Shown: positions 28,136-39,143 of the stretch, in pieces | Numbering within the stretch: position 1 is the stretch's first letter | Layout of the letters: every line of letters starts with the position of its first letter | NCBI GenBank assembly: GCA_951799405.1 | Contig: OX637344.1 | Span: 7,192,001-7,256,000, forward strand | Length of the DNA stretch: 64,000 nucleotides | Origin: Agapetus fuscipes | Taxonomy: Eukaryota; Arthropoda; Insecta; Trichoptera; Glossosomatidae | Reading direction: 5' to 3' | Position numbers and translations under genes: made by a program | Notes under the pieces: model-generated | What the model was told of the DNA's origin: nothing | Databases searched by the model: none | What the model saw: only the letters and a program-made list of their open reading frames with translations

Positions 28136-28743
28136 AATTTGTTTAAAGATTTTAAACTTTTAAAATAAATTTTACGTATATAGTGAAAATAAACAGTGTT
28201 TTGTTTGAATTCATCCAAAAATTAAAAAAATATTTTTTATAATTTCTATATTTATCTCATATTCAAATAAAATCCTAGATTGCCACCTTTGGTTCAATAT
28301 GAAAAAATATTTTCAGAAAAGATATGCGCAAAAAGATTGGATATAACTTTTCAAACCAAATGTTAGTAAAGGAAATAATTTGGTTATCAAAAATAAATGT
28401 AGAATGGGCACCATATAAAAAAAAAGATGAAGAGGAAAGCAATTAACGAACCTATTTTTGACTGGCCAGAAATATGTATTTACATTATCAATTAATAATT
28501 AATCATTTCATTTAATAAATTGTTAATAAATAATTACATAGTGACATCTGTTGACTCAGGATCAAAGCTATCGTCTAGACTCTAGAGGGCCTGACACAAT
28601 TTTAATCGACACTGTTGTATTGAAACATCCCAGTCAAAGTGCCACTGCCTTGTCAGCTACGACTTATGATTTACGGACAAAAACCTACAGGTAAGTCTTT
28701 GTATTTCTTAGATGTACTGCCAAAGCAAATACAAAACTATGTC
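28136..28743. other. Intergenic, mostly unique
   Basis: Contains a short repeat at about 28540-28660 (GAGGGCCTGACA, CACTGCCTTGTCAGCTA) with a relative at 37080-37200 in ecd intron 2. Nothing else recognised. Confidence 0.4.
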
Positions 28744-28749
28744 TTTATT
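28744..28749 (-). promoter_or_regulatory. Candidate oxt poly(A) signal
   Basis: AATAAA on the minus strand, about 520 nt past the oxt stop. The interval 28750-29268 would be 3' UTR; I saw no gene or repeat in it. Weak positional call. Confidence 0.3.
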
Positions 28750-29268
28750 AAACTTGAAATCTGCAAAGAAAACTAGAGTGCAGTTATTTAGGTAGTATTT
28801 TCAATGCGAGCTTGGTCCCTCATAGGCTTGATCGTTTTTTTATGTTTAGTGCCTTCTGCTAGTCTTTTACAGTCGCCATACTAGGAAAACAGTGACACAA
28901 TTATAGTAATATAGCACACTAATGATATGTTGAACAAACTCGGATGTGTCACATAACAAGTTTACTAAAATAATAATATTCTGGCACACATTTGAGATTT
29001 TTCAATTATAAAACAAACAATTGAGTGATGTTTTCCAGGATCTGTTGCCGTGATCCACCCGAGTTGAAAGTTAAAGACGCTTTACCCATGCTTTTGATGG
29101 GACTGTGATGTGATGGATCATGGCAAAATTTTGTTGAAAACAACACTCAAAAGTTAACCACCGGCCATGAAATCCTAAGGGTACAAAACAAAAGATGTTT
29201 TAACAATTAAAAATAAATTAAGATTATTAGCACACAAAATCATGATGACAAAATTCTACAATCCAGTG

Positions 29269-32200
29269 TTATACAAATTGCTTTTCTAACACTTTCTTTT
29301 GGAAGCTTTTCGGGTCGGGAGCGAACGAGCTCCAATCTGTATTGTGACAAGGCTCAATCGAAATTTTACCACACTGCAGATTGTCATCACTTTTGGACAC
29401 AACACAAGTCCCTAAAACACTGTAGAATTGTAAAACAAGTCCGTCTATCCACTCTGCCAAGTCCAAACCAAATCTCTTGGCATTGGCGTCAGCTTTTAAG
29501 CGCGCCACTGCTTTATCCGAGTCCTTGCTTAGGAACGGCTTTATAACATTCAAGTGACTAGAGAAGTCTACGTATTCCTGAGAGCTTCCACTGTGCAGCA
29601 TGCTTGCTTCTTGCTGAGATATCTTGCTCGTAGACATGAACTCTAAAGGAGTCACAAGAAACTTAGTTTGAGCAACGAGTACTTTATTTTCTATCATTTT
29701 AATTGTCCAAATACCAGGGATCAATGGCACTTTAAGATTAGGTTTAATGTAATTTATCACATTTCCCTCATCGATGAACACATCACTCACATCGGCCACA
29801 TTTCCGATGGAATCCATCCACATGATTGTAATATTGTTTGTGGTTAAAGGCTCATCTGGGCTGGGCACAAAGTGATACATGATGGCGGGCTCAGAGAATG
29901 GGCCGAGGGCACGAACTAGGTTTCTGAACACTTGTTCCTTTTGATCAAAATCTGAACTTACAGCTAACATCTTCAGTCTTTTATGTAACTTGGCAGATGA
30001 ATTGATTCTTAAATGATGTTGATGTTTAAACCACGTTTCCAGCATCACTGTTCCATAGTCTGTAACTTCCACTTCATGGAATACTAGAATACCTTTGAAA
30101 ACATCAACATAATGATATGATGATATTTCAGTAATGTGGCCTGGGACAAGAGAGCAGCCTTCTTCGTGGAGGATCTTGGCATTGTGCCTTGTGATACTTG
30201 CGGCAATAGTTAGAAGGCTGTCATCTGGTACTGGGCTGGTGTCCTCAGAGTGGTAAATACTTTGCCAATAAGCATCTAAGTTTGTCAGTTGTTCTTGATC
30301 TCCCATGCCAATCCATTGTTCCACTCTCAATATAATCGCCTGATTAATTATAGGTTCAAATTTTCTAGCAAAAAACAGCTGCCTTTGTTCTGTAGCTTGT
30401 AATCGTGGCCAATCTTCCACTCTGAAATCGTTGGGAGAACATCCGCACCAGTCTACGACATGCTTATACTGACACTTGCAGCCTAGTTTCCTCTTCCAGT
30501 TTGTCACGTGGAGATTGTTGTCGATGTAAGTGTTGCAGAATTTTGAATTTCTCAAGACGGTGTGAAAGAATGATTCAGCGGGAAGTAAGGTGTGTTTGAA
30601 TACTGTAAGAAGGCCTGTTAAGAGAGGATCTTTGTTTTTTCCAGCCACGTAGGAAACAAAGCTTCTATCGAGTGCCACCCAATCACTGCCTCCATCTACT
30701 TGCAGTCCCCAGGGTAACTTCCGATCTCCCACACGCCACATGTGAGCATCACACTCAACAAATGTCTTATCCAAGCCTTGCTTCTGAATGAAGCGCTGCA
30801 CTTCCCTCCCGTGTGACTTGACAAAGTTCCTGCCTTTGTTGGCATAAAGAAACTGCTCCAGTTTTTCAACAGACTTTACCGGGAAATCACTTTCACTCAG
30901 ATTTATAACGAAATCCCAGTTCCAATCCAAGGCTAGCAAATCTTCCATAGAAGCCAGTAACATTTCTAAAAGTGATGCTCCTCCCCAGATTGTAGCGAAT
31001 CTTTTCCGAGCCAGTTTGATGTTGGAAAAGCTGTTCTCCAAGTATAATAATGTTCGATAGAGATAGTCCTGCCTCTGTAAATTTTTACAAAAAAGCATTA
31101 ATATAAATTAAAATATTAATATTCAAGTGAATAAGAGACAAAAGTTTGAGAATATGAAAATGTTAAATAATTGAAATAGTTAAATAACTGGCACACCATT
31201 AAGTTAATAAACTTCACGCATTTTCTTTCAATCAAAATTCAAATAAACGGTTTTCATACAGTGGTTAACGCAACCAACTTGTAATTGGGTGGTAGTGGTT
31301 TTGATTGACATTTTTGTTTGTTTGTTTAGAAGTGAGTCAATTAAAGAAAAAACTTCTTTACCCCAAGTATAAGACAAGTAAACTCACCTCAATTGCGTCA
31401 ATAAAAAAATGTATGAAAACTACGTCACTCAATTCACAGGAATTCACGCAATGTTTTATACTCGGTGTATTATGCATTTTATCTATAAAATTAAATGAAA
31501 TAAATAAGAATGAAATTACCTCATCAATGTGAATGAAGAAGTAATGTTTTGGATCGTACAGCACGTTGATGAGCCTCCTGACTTGTCTCATGGCCCGGCC
31601 ATTGAGGGTCAGCAGGAACACTATCCTGACTGGTTCGTGTCCTGGAGTGGCAGGAGCAGCAGCTGGCTGTGCCTGGAACTTGGTGATGCCCGTCTGGAAG
31701 ACATTCATGGTGAAGAAGCCACCGCAGAGGTGGCGAGGGTTGCCTGGGCACTTCATGTTGCAGGAAGAGTCAGCCAGCTTGGATGAGGAGGGAGGACTGT
31801 TCTCTCCGCAGAAGCATTCAGTACTGGAAATATTATAATAATAAAACTTTTTAAAGTTTGTGTATTCACACAGTGAAAATCCATTTTTATAAGAAATTAT
31901 AAAAATGAAAAAAAACACAGAGTTTTATTTTCCCAAATTGAGTATTTAATTCCACCTCAAGTACTTTCGACTAATTCAAGTCATTATCAAGAGGATACAT
32001 CTTGATAATGTATCCTCGTGAATAAGTCGAAAGTACTTGAGGTGGAATTAAAATTCTCAATTTGTGAAAATAAAACTCTGTGTTTTTTTTCCATTTTTAT
32101 AATTTCTTATATTATAATAATAAAATAAAGAAATGGAAAAAAAGTTCCTTCACATGGCAATTCAGAAGATTGTTGTATGGACAGGAGGAGTTGGAGGCGC

Positions 32201-34009
32201 AGTGTTTGGGAGGGTAAAATTTGATTAGAGATGCAGCGCCATCGTACAAAATAAATACACGGGCATGATAATTTTTTGCAAGGAATTTTACAGGCTGAAC
32301 TAGTAAATACCACATTGTTTGAATTCCCCCGTGATGAATTATTTTTATTTATATTATATTTATACTAGACCAGTTCGTAGTCTAATGGTTAGCGTTTCGG
32401 ACTCGTAAATGGAAGGTTGTGCGTTCAAATCCCGGCGGCACGCAAAAAATATACCATTTAAGTAGATTCTCAAACTCGCTCTTCGCTGAGTGAAAAAATT
32501 ATTAACCATTACAGAAGACCTGGCACCTAAGGTCTGTCCAACCTTACAGCAACTGGGTCTTGCTTGAGAATTGGCGCTTTCTATAGCAATGACCAAGCTC
32601 ACACATGGCTCTTGAGGTGTGATACAAAAACAGCGCTTACCAATGAAATCATCCTAATATCATTATTTATTACACCAGCTTGAATATTAATAATTGAGTT
32701 TTTTTTGTATTTCTAAGTGTATATCTATTCACACAGTGAAAGTCCATTGTATTTTTAAAAACTTCAATTGGTAAAACAAAGTTTTAATTCACTTTTTATT
32801 TTATTTTTTGCTCAAACGTTTTCGCCTAATAAGGCATCTTCAGGAGCAACTTTTTTTTGCATCAAACTTATATTTTTGGAGGATAAAGGTTCAATAGTAA
32901 AAATAATGCAAATACTCACTTTACTTATCAAAAACAAAATGCAGTAAAGTGGAAATAGATCAATAAAAGTCAAGTTTTGGATGAAAGAGTAAACACAATA
33001 TCTTGAAGTTGTGCAAAAATGAAAGTAATTGATGGATTGTAGAGGCATTAACTTTGTAATCGTTCATCATAAATGATAAAAGAAAAACAGTTTTGTTTTC
33101 GATTACATGAGTATATTTTTATATACCACATCCGGTTTCGCAAACATCCGTTCGCATCATCAGGTGGATAAATTACCTGATGATGCGAACGGATGTTTGC
33201 GAAACCGGTTGTGGTATTTAAAAATATACTCATGTAATCGAAAACAAAAACTGTTTTTCTTTTATCACGAAAGTAATTGAGTTTAAACGTAGTTACATCA
33301 TATGTGATTATCAAGCGGATATTTGAGAGATGAAATATTTGAATACTTACGAATATTGCACTCCTGCATATGGAAATCCTCCTTGCAGACACATGTTGAC
33401 ACACAAGTCAGGACTGTTGGTATCCTTGTAATTAGCATAGTACCCCGGCAGTAACCTGAAGGTCTTCTCATCCTTGAAGCATCCCAGGGCTTTGCGGGAG
33501 GTGCCTTCATGGTTAGGACAGTAGTTGGGCAAGTATTCCTCATACAGCTTCCCATTCTGTATGGCGCAAGTGATATTCACAATCTTCTGTTTGCATTTTT
33601 GTGTTTTGGCTCGATGTATGGCAGATATGGCTTCTTTAGTGTGTATGTCACACATCGGAACAAAATCCAACTCGTCTAAACGCAAAGAAGATTTGTTTTT
33701 GTAATTCTGAACGAGCTTCGTCACCTCATTTTGTTTCTTTTTAACGGATCCTTGCTCGCCTGGATTGTCTTCGTCGTCTGTAACGAAGCCATCTTTTGAT
33801 TTTCTTGCCGACATACCGCCATTTTCCCCATCTTCGAGGAATATGTAGTTTTTTTGTGGGTTTGATTTTTCTGGAAGGTTTGATTCATTTTCGATGTCGA
33901 TGGCGAAGAACTTGTAAGCCAGGTATATTTGAATTAGGAATATGATTATTGCTAAGATGGCGAACGCTCGGTAGGATCGTATCCATTTATTTCGACAGAC
34001 TCGTGCCAT
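29269..34009 (-). CDS. oxt: Peptide O-xylosyltransferase, 3 exons
   Basis: Coding exons 33351-34009, 31520-31823, 29269-31074; all GT-AG and in phase; about 922 aa. It transfers xylose from UDP-xylose to serine of proteoglycan core proteins, the first step of chondroitin/heparan sulfate synthesis in the Golgi. Exon 1 gives a short cytosolic tail, one membrane anchor at about residues 15-37 (AFAILAIIIFLIQIYLAYKF; type II topology) and a stem. A Cys-rich WSC domain spans exons 1-2 (ALGCFKDE...CFCGE...CPGNPRHLCGG). The glycosyltransferase-14 domain begins RIVFLLTLNG and continues DWNWDFVINLSESDFPV, NFVKSHGR, FVECDAHMWRVGDRK and DGGSDW. A C-terminal xylosyltransferase domain follows. Length agrees with fly oxt and human XYLT1/2. 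Intron 1 carries three hammerhead-ribozyme repeats and a SINE. Confidence 0.95.
31889..32110. mobile_element. Palindromic hammerhead element B in oxt intron 1
   Basis: A 222-bp near-palindrome. Minus-arm core at 31955-31994 has stem I CCTC/GAGG, stem II GACT/AGTC, GAAA and AGTACT, but two core changes (CTGATGA read as TTGATAA), so it is probably inactive. Flanked outside by TATTCACACAGTGAAA, which recurs before element C. Confidence 0.7.
32364..32680 (+). repeat. SINE-3 (tRNA-derived), near full length
   Basis: tRNA-like head with A box TAGTCTAATGGTTAGCG and B box GTTCAAATCCC, then a conserved body (CAACTGGGTCTTGCTTGAGA) and the 3' end CTTGAGGTGTGA...CAGCGCT with an ATT-rich tail. In oxt intron 1, between hammerhead elements B and C. 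Confidence 0.85.
32808..32849 (-). ncRNA. Hammerhead ribozyme-like motif C
   Basis: Read on minus: TTGCTC / CTGAAGA / GCCT-TATT-AGGC hairpin / GAAA / ACGTTT / GAGCAA. Stem I TTGCTC-GAGCAA is a perfect 6-bp pair; cleavage triplet would be UUU. Single copy, in sense with oxt transcription. Confidence 0.7.
33074..33267. mobile_element. Palindromic hammerhead element D in oxt intron 1
   Basis: A 194-bp palindrome with few mismatches, one ribozyme motif in each arm, centred near 33170. Lies 84 bp from oxt exon 1. Confidence 0.8.
33173..33214 (+). ncRNA. Hammerhead ribozyme-like motif D (plus arm)
   Basis: TTAC / CTGATGA / GCGAAC-GGAT-GTTTGC / GAAA / CCGGTT / GTGG: a canonical CUGAUGA core, 6-bp stem II, and stem III ACCGGU. 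The minus arm has CCGGA where CCGGT is needed, so only this arm keeps the A-U pair. Confidence 0.7.
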
Positions 34010-36044
34010 GGCATAAAGTGATGAGTAAGGTTTTGATCATATTGCAAAATAACATTAGATATAACCTTCAGAAGCTAGTTCACGTAATAAGACGTAAAAT
34101 AACAAAATTTATCAATGTTTGTGAAAAGGAATTATCACACTCACTACCATGTTTTATTATAAATGAAGCCAGGATTAGATACGATAGTGGTCGATCAAAA
34201 ATTGTAAATCTATAATTTTTCCCAATTTACTACCATGGCTAGAATAATACTTTTGGAACTGTCAACAAGATCTGTCACTTGATCCTGCTAGGGATGTCAG
34301 CGCGTGTTGACCATGGAAAAGGAAGCGCAAAATATTAGTGGGAAAATAAGGAGCTTTAATGGCAATAATTTTGATGGCAAACAAGGTTTCATATCTTCCA
34401 TGCAACTTCAATGGGGACGTATAAAGCGAGTCTTGAAATGTGACGTTAGAAATATAATATTTTTTTCGGTGGAAACACGTCACAAATCTATATTGATTAG
34501 GGACCTTAAAAATCAATAAACATGTTTGTTTGCCTTTTCTTAAGCAACAATTTGACATTTTGAAATGTGCACACCTCATTGTTCTGTCATACGACTTGCC
34601 ATTTGGCTAGTATAATAATGTGAAATAAGCAGATGTGCGTACAGCCCTAGGATTTTATTTGCTATATTGGCTATATTAATGTGAGGCGAGTGCGTCAGCA
34701 TACACGTACAAATGCATCAATGGTACATCGAGTGAAAAAACCCTTATTAATAAGGTCAATGTATATAATATAGATGGAAAGGTGCTTCATTCTTATCTTT
34801 AGAGTCAATGCTGATACCATGGACGTATATTATATTTAAGTAAATAGTTGAAACCGTTGTTAAAGTACTGTTTCATTCTATAATAACGGCTTCCAAACTT
34901 TATGCTACCACGCCTCCCTAAATTTTTATTTGTTTGCGCCTCCCTTCCCACTTTTTATTTTTGATGTACCTACTCGTATATCTATATTGTAATGTAAATA
35001 GTAGGTTAATATAGGTATACATCGTAGGTAGTAATAGTAATTATAGAATTATGTCAAAAGTAGGTAAATGTAGGTGTACACCGTAGGTAGCAATAGACCT
35101 AAGAAATCTAGAAATTAAATGATCCTTTTGTAGTCTCGAACTTGGTAGAATATGCGGGAATGTGCTGGCAAAATTAGTCACTGGAAAGTACTGTCTATGA
35201 AGTATATAAGGCGGAGAATTGAGTGTGCTAAGCGAGTGCGATAGTTGGTTTTGATTGGAAGATAGCGATACTAAACTGTGAAAAATAAATTTGTGTTACC
35301 AAAAGACTTAAAAATAAATATAAATTTGTAGAAATAAATTAAGTGTAAATAAAGATTCTGAAAGAAGACCTGTGTGTTTTAATTTATAGACTTTTCGAAC
35401 CTAAAAAAACATAAAAATATGTAAATATAATGCTACGGTTTTTTTTATCTTTTTTATGAAGTCTTTGGCGCCTCCCAGTTTGGAAGCCGCTGCTCTATAC
35501 GCCACAGTTTTATTTATATAGGAACTGTTGAACCCTGTCAAAAAGGTTTATTTAACAGTGATGTGAGGCCCAAAAAAATTGGATTGAAAGTCCTAAAAAT
35601 CCTCACAAAATGCTTCTAGAATTTTTTTAAATATTTTTTCAGTTGCTTCAAATACTATTTTTTTAGCCAAATTTACAAATTATATTTTGTTTTTCACTTC
35701 AATTTATTTTCAGATGGTATTTTAAAAAAAGTTTGTGATACTTTTTAGTTTATCGTAATTTTAATAATCCATACATTTTCGGAATCGTGATTTCATTCGC
35801 AGTACTCTGTGATTCCTAGCATTTAAACGCATTTAAACAGCTAAAATCGGTGATGGGATGGGAGATGTCGATGTTCGTTGTTTTTATAAAACCCTGTGAT
35901 TTATTTTATATGAATGTTATGATTATTATTTACAAAACGATTTCATGTTACTTACTTTTAAATAATTTTCAAGCGATCGGTCTTTGAATCAAATCACGGA
36001 TCGGCCAAGATTTTAAATAACTGTTGAAACATAACCTTGAAAAA
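34010..36044. other. Intergenic region between divergent oxt and ecd
   Basis: About 2 kb separating the two start codons. 34884-35492 is a hAT-like non-autonomous element (listed separately). The remainder is AT-rich with no coding signal; promoters of both genes are expected near the two ends. Confidence 0.5.
34884..35492. mobile_element. hAT-like non-autonomous element with internal TATA region
   Basis: Ends ACGGCTTCCAAACT and AGTTTGGAAGCCGCTG with CGCCTCCC repeated just inside; flanks TTCTATAA and CTCTATAC agree at 6 of 8 bases. The inner 35130-35395 stretch has TATATAAGGCGGAG and several AATAAA signals and may be a separate insertion such as a solo LTR. Confidence 0.6.
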
Positions 36045-39000
36045 ATGGAGTCAACGGCCTTACAGTTTGTTCGGGCCGAGGATTGTGTTGAATGTTTTAT
36101 TTACCCTATATCGGATCAAGACTGGGAAGGAAATCCGAATCTTATCGATCAAACACATCAATATATTTGTGATTTCGTGAATTCCCTCTCCAAGGGCTAC
36201 ATTTGGCACAAAGACTGTTTGAAAATTTTCAAACGTCCCAACAAATCGAGAATTCTAACTGAAAAATATGACTCAGGTATGAATAAAAACAGTGATATAT
36301 TTTTTTAGATACCAGTCAAACACTGTTATTTTTTCACACAAATCCTTGGATCAGCCACTGACTAAATTGAATTTCTCATTAAAAATAGATGATCGGAGAT
36401 TATCTATGGATTCGATTTTTTATGAATAACACTTGGTTTATTAAAAGACACATAAACTGTAAAAATTGTTTCACCTTGCCACTGTCAACCCTGTTTCAAG
36501 GAAAGATGGCAAGAGTTGCAGAGATTTGAGATGGCAGAGTTGCAGAGATTTGTCTGCAGTTGATCTGGCTGCAGTTGCACGAAGGCCTAGACCTACCCTG
36601 AGTTGTGATGAGTAAAAGTGCGTCTGAAATGCCTCCTTGTATTTGTAAATGTGTTTTGTTGTTTCTAGATTTGCCGTCGCACATGTACGGCTTGTGCCAC
36701 TTTGGAGACAATGTGGAGGACGAGTGGTTTGTGGTGTACATGATGAAGGAGATCAGCAGGAAGTTTCCGAGTCTGGGGGTCCAGGTGGTGGATGCCGACG
36801 GTGAGTTCCTGCTCGTTGAGGCGGCCAATGCTCTGCCTGTGTGGGCCGATCCCAACAACTGCTCCAACAGGGTAATGCCACTATTATTTTTGCATCTCTT
36901 TTTTTATTAAATTACATGATTTGACCTGATGATTTGATAATGGGCGATTTGTGCAATTATTACACACAGAAGATACAAGAGAATAGAAATGAAATGCAGC
37001 AACGGATGTCATCCTGCCCGTAAACGGATATTAACATAATGCACTAATAATTCATCAAATTCAATGAATGCATTATGCAAACTCAGGGTTAAATATATCG
37101 TCAACGAGGGCCTGACAGGAATAGAAACGGCACTGTGTTATTTAAAATATACGCCGTTAAAAATTACCACTGCCTAGTCTGCTAAATCAAAGCACCGTTT
37201 CAGCTTCAACATCATATTTACGGAACTCTTATGACTCAAATAAAATTGTAGTTATCTTAATCCTGAATATGTAGAAGCTGGAGGGAAAAAATATCTAAGT
37301 CTACATTTCTGACCAACTGATCGAGCCGTGATTTACTTCCAACTGACCTTTTTGCTTTCCTTCTTCAGTTTTGTCATCTGCTGGACATAGGTTCCCCTCT
37401 CTCCATTCACTGTTCTTCAGGAATTGTCTGCAATCTTTTGTTTTTTCCACATCTCAGCATATTTGATTGAATCAAATATTTGCAATATCTAAAAAACTTT
37501 TCCCTTTAAATAAACCAAAGGAAGAACTTACCTAAATCTGCATTAAACTATTCCGGTCTATATATTTTTTTGTTTTTCACACTAGAATATTGTAAATGTT
37601 TTTGATAAATTAAGCGGCTTTTCTATTTCAGGTGTTTTTCCACCGAGGTCAACTCCATCTCCTTATTCCTGAAAATAAAGAAAACATTAAAGAATTGACT
37701 ATCACCGAAGCGTTGGCTCAACTCAAAGCCAATAATCCATTGAATGTTGCTTCCAATGGAATACAAGAGAGCATATCATTGAGAATTATGGATTATCCAG
37801 GAAAAAAAGATGAATCATTCTTTAGGACAACAGTTTACACTCCCGTTGGAGTTGCAGCTTTACTTAAAGAAGATCCAAGTTTGATTTCTGCGGCTGTTCA
37901 TGCTTTCTGCAATAGGGATCCTATAGACATGAAGGTCTGCAAGGCAATGAGATATTTCCCTCCAGAAAACAGAGTGAATACTTCTGTTACGTTTACAAAA
38001 TGCCTGTACGCCATGCTGGTGCACAGCAACTTTAATCCTGATAGAAGAACAGGATGGAATTTGCCGTTGAATAATTCACCGCAGTATAAATCACACAGTG
38101 TTGGCGTCAAGCTGGCCTGTGGCTTTGAAATCTTGGTTTCACAAGCTCGACCTGGAGAGGGATTAGAAACAAACAAAATGTGGAAGGAATACATGCAGAG
38201 CTTAAGCAGCAGAAATTACTTTCAAGGTTTATTACCTGGATCCAATGGCTACAATGAATTGTTAAAAAAAGCTAAAGATTTCTTCTTTAATAATTCAGAT
38301 TTCAACAGAGTAAGCTGTGTTTCAAAAAGGATATTAGAATTGCTGGGAAATGTTAGTGTGGATGAAAAAGAATTCCGTAGAAATGAAAGTATGTTGCCTG
38401 ATGACGATGATGATAAATGGTTGTCTATTGATCCACAGGAATTAGAATCTTTATTGCAAAGACGTTATGGAATGAAGAACTTTTCAGCGTTAAATAGTCA
38501 AACTGTTCCTTCAGTATTCTCGGAGAAGATAAGTGAGTTTTTAGAGCACACGTCTGGCGTAGATGGAGCTGAATTCCCAGATAATCTGCCAAAGGCTGAA
38601 ATGGAAACAACGGATCTTCCATCTCGGCCCAAGAGAGGGATCAAGACAAAAAAGAAACAAAACAAAGAAGTTTCTTTTAGTAGTTGCACAAGATCAAAGT
38701 CACCAAGTCCTGCGAGAAAAAATAAAATAGATTTTAATGCTGATCAATTTTCTAGTGCTATTCAGAATATTCTAGATCTGGTTATACCCGACGACAGTTG
38801 GAATTTAGATTCAGATACTGATTTGAGTGAATATGGAAGTGGGGATGAATTGGAGTCCAATCATTTTGATCTTCCTCCCGGCGATGGGAAAGCTGTTGAT
38901 TCTGTGATGAAGAAATACATGTCGGCGATGGATAATGAACTAGTTGAGACAACAATGGCTAAATCCTTCCAAACGGACAAATCTGAACGTAATACTGTGG

Positions 39001-39143
39001 ATGTTGATGCAAATGTTTTGACAAATATGATGGAGAGCTTTCAAGGAGAAATGGGAGGAGTGGGACCAGCTGGAAGTATGCTGGGACCTCTTGGATTTAC
39101 AAAGTATGAAAATATCATTCCGATTGATGATGAAGTTGATTAA
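36045..39143 (+). CDS. ecd: Ecdysoneless (ECD/SGT1 family), 3 exons
   Basis: Exons 36045-36276, 36669-36871, 37632-39143; phases 1 and 0 at the joins; 648 aa, matching human ECD (644). Start ATG at 36045 sits in an AAAAATGG context and begins MESTALQFVRAEDCVECFIYP, the family's N-terminal signature. Other diagnostic blocks: HMYGLCHFGDNVEDEWFVVY, DADGEFLLVEAANALPVW, VFFHRGQLHLLIP and a late acidic segment (DDDDDKW, DSWNLDSDTD). ECD binds the spliceosomal Prp8 and the R2TP chaperone route and is needed for ecdysone production and cell survival in flies; this comes from family knowledge. Intron 1 holds a RepA fragment at 36458-36530; intron 2 holds a diverged short repeat related to 28540-28660. 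Confidence 0.94.
36458..36530 (+). repeat. RepA copy 8, fragment
   Basis: TGTAAAAATTGTTTCACCTT to GGCAAGAGTTGCAGAG within ecd intron 1. Confidence 0.65.

Noticed and set aside
31524..31838. Open frames on both strands around oxt exon 2
   Set aside because: Only the minus frame with WSC and glycosyltransferase motifs is conserved; the others are overlaps.
32364..32440. Functional tRNA gene in oxt intron 1
   Set aside because: Same reason: it is the head of SINE-3, found at least three more times with the same body.
36024..36044. Upstream extension of ecd beginning with a TTG codon
   Set aside because: The family's conserved N-terminus begins at the ATG at 36045, which has a better context; the extension has no ATG.
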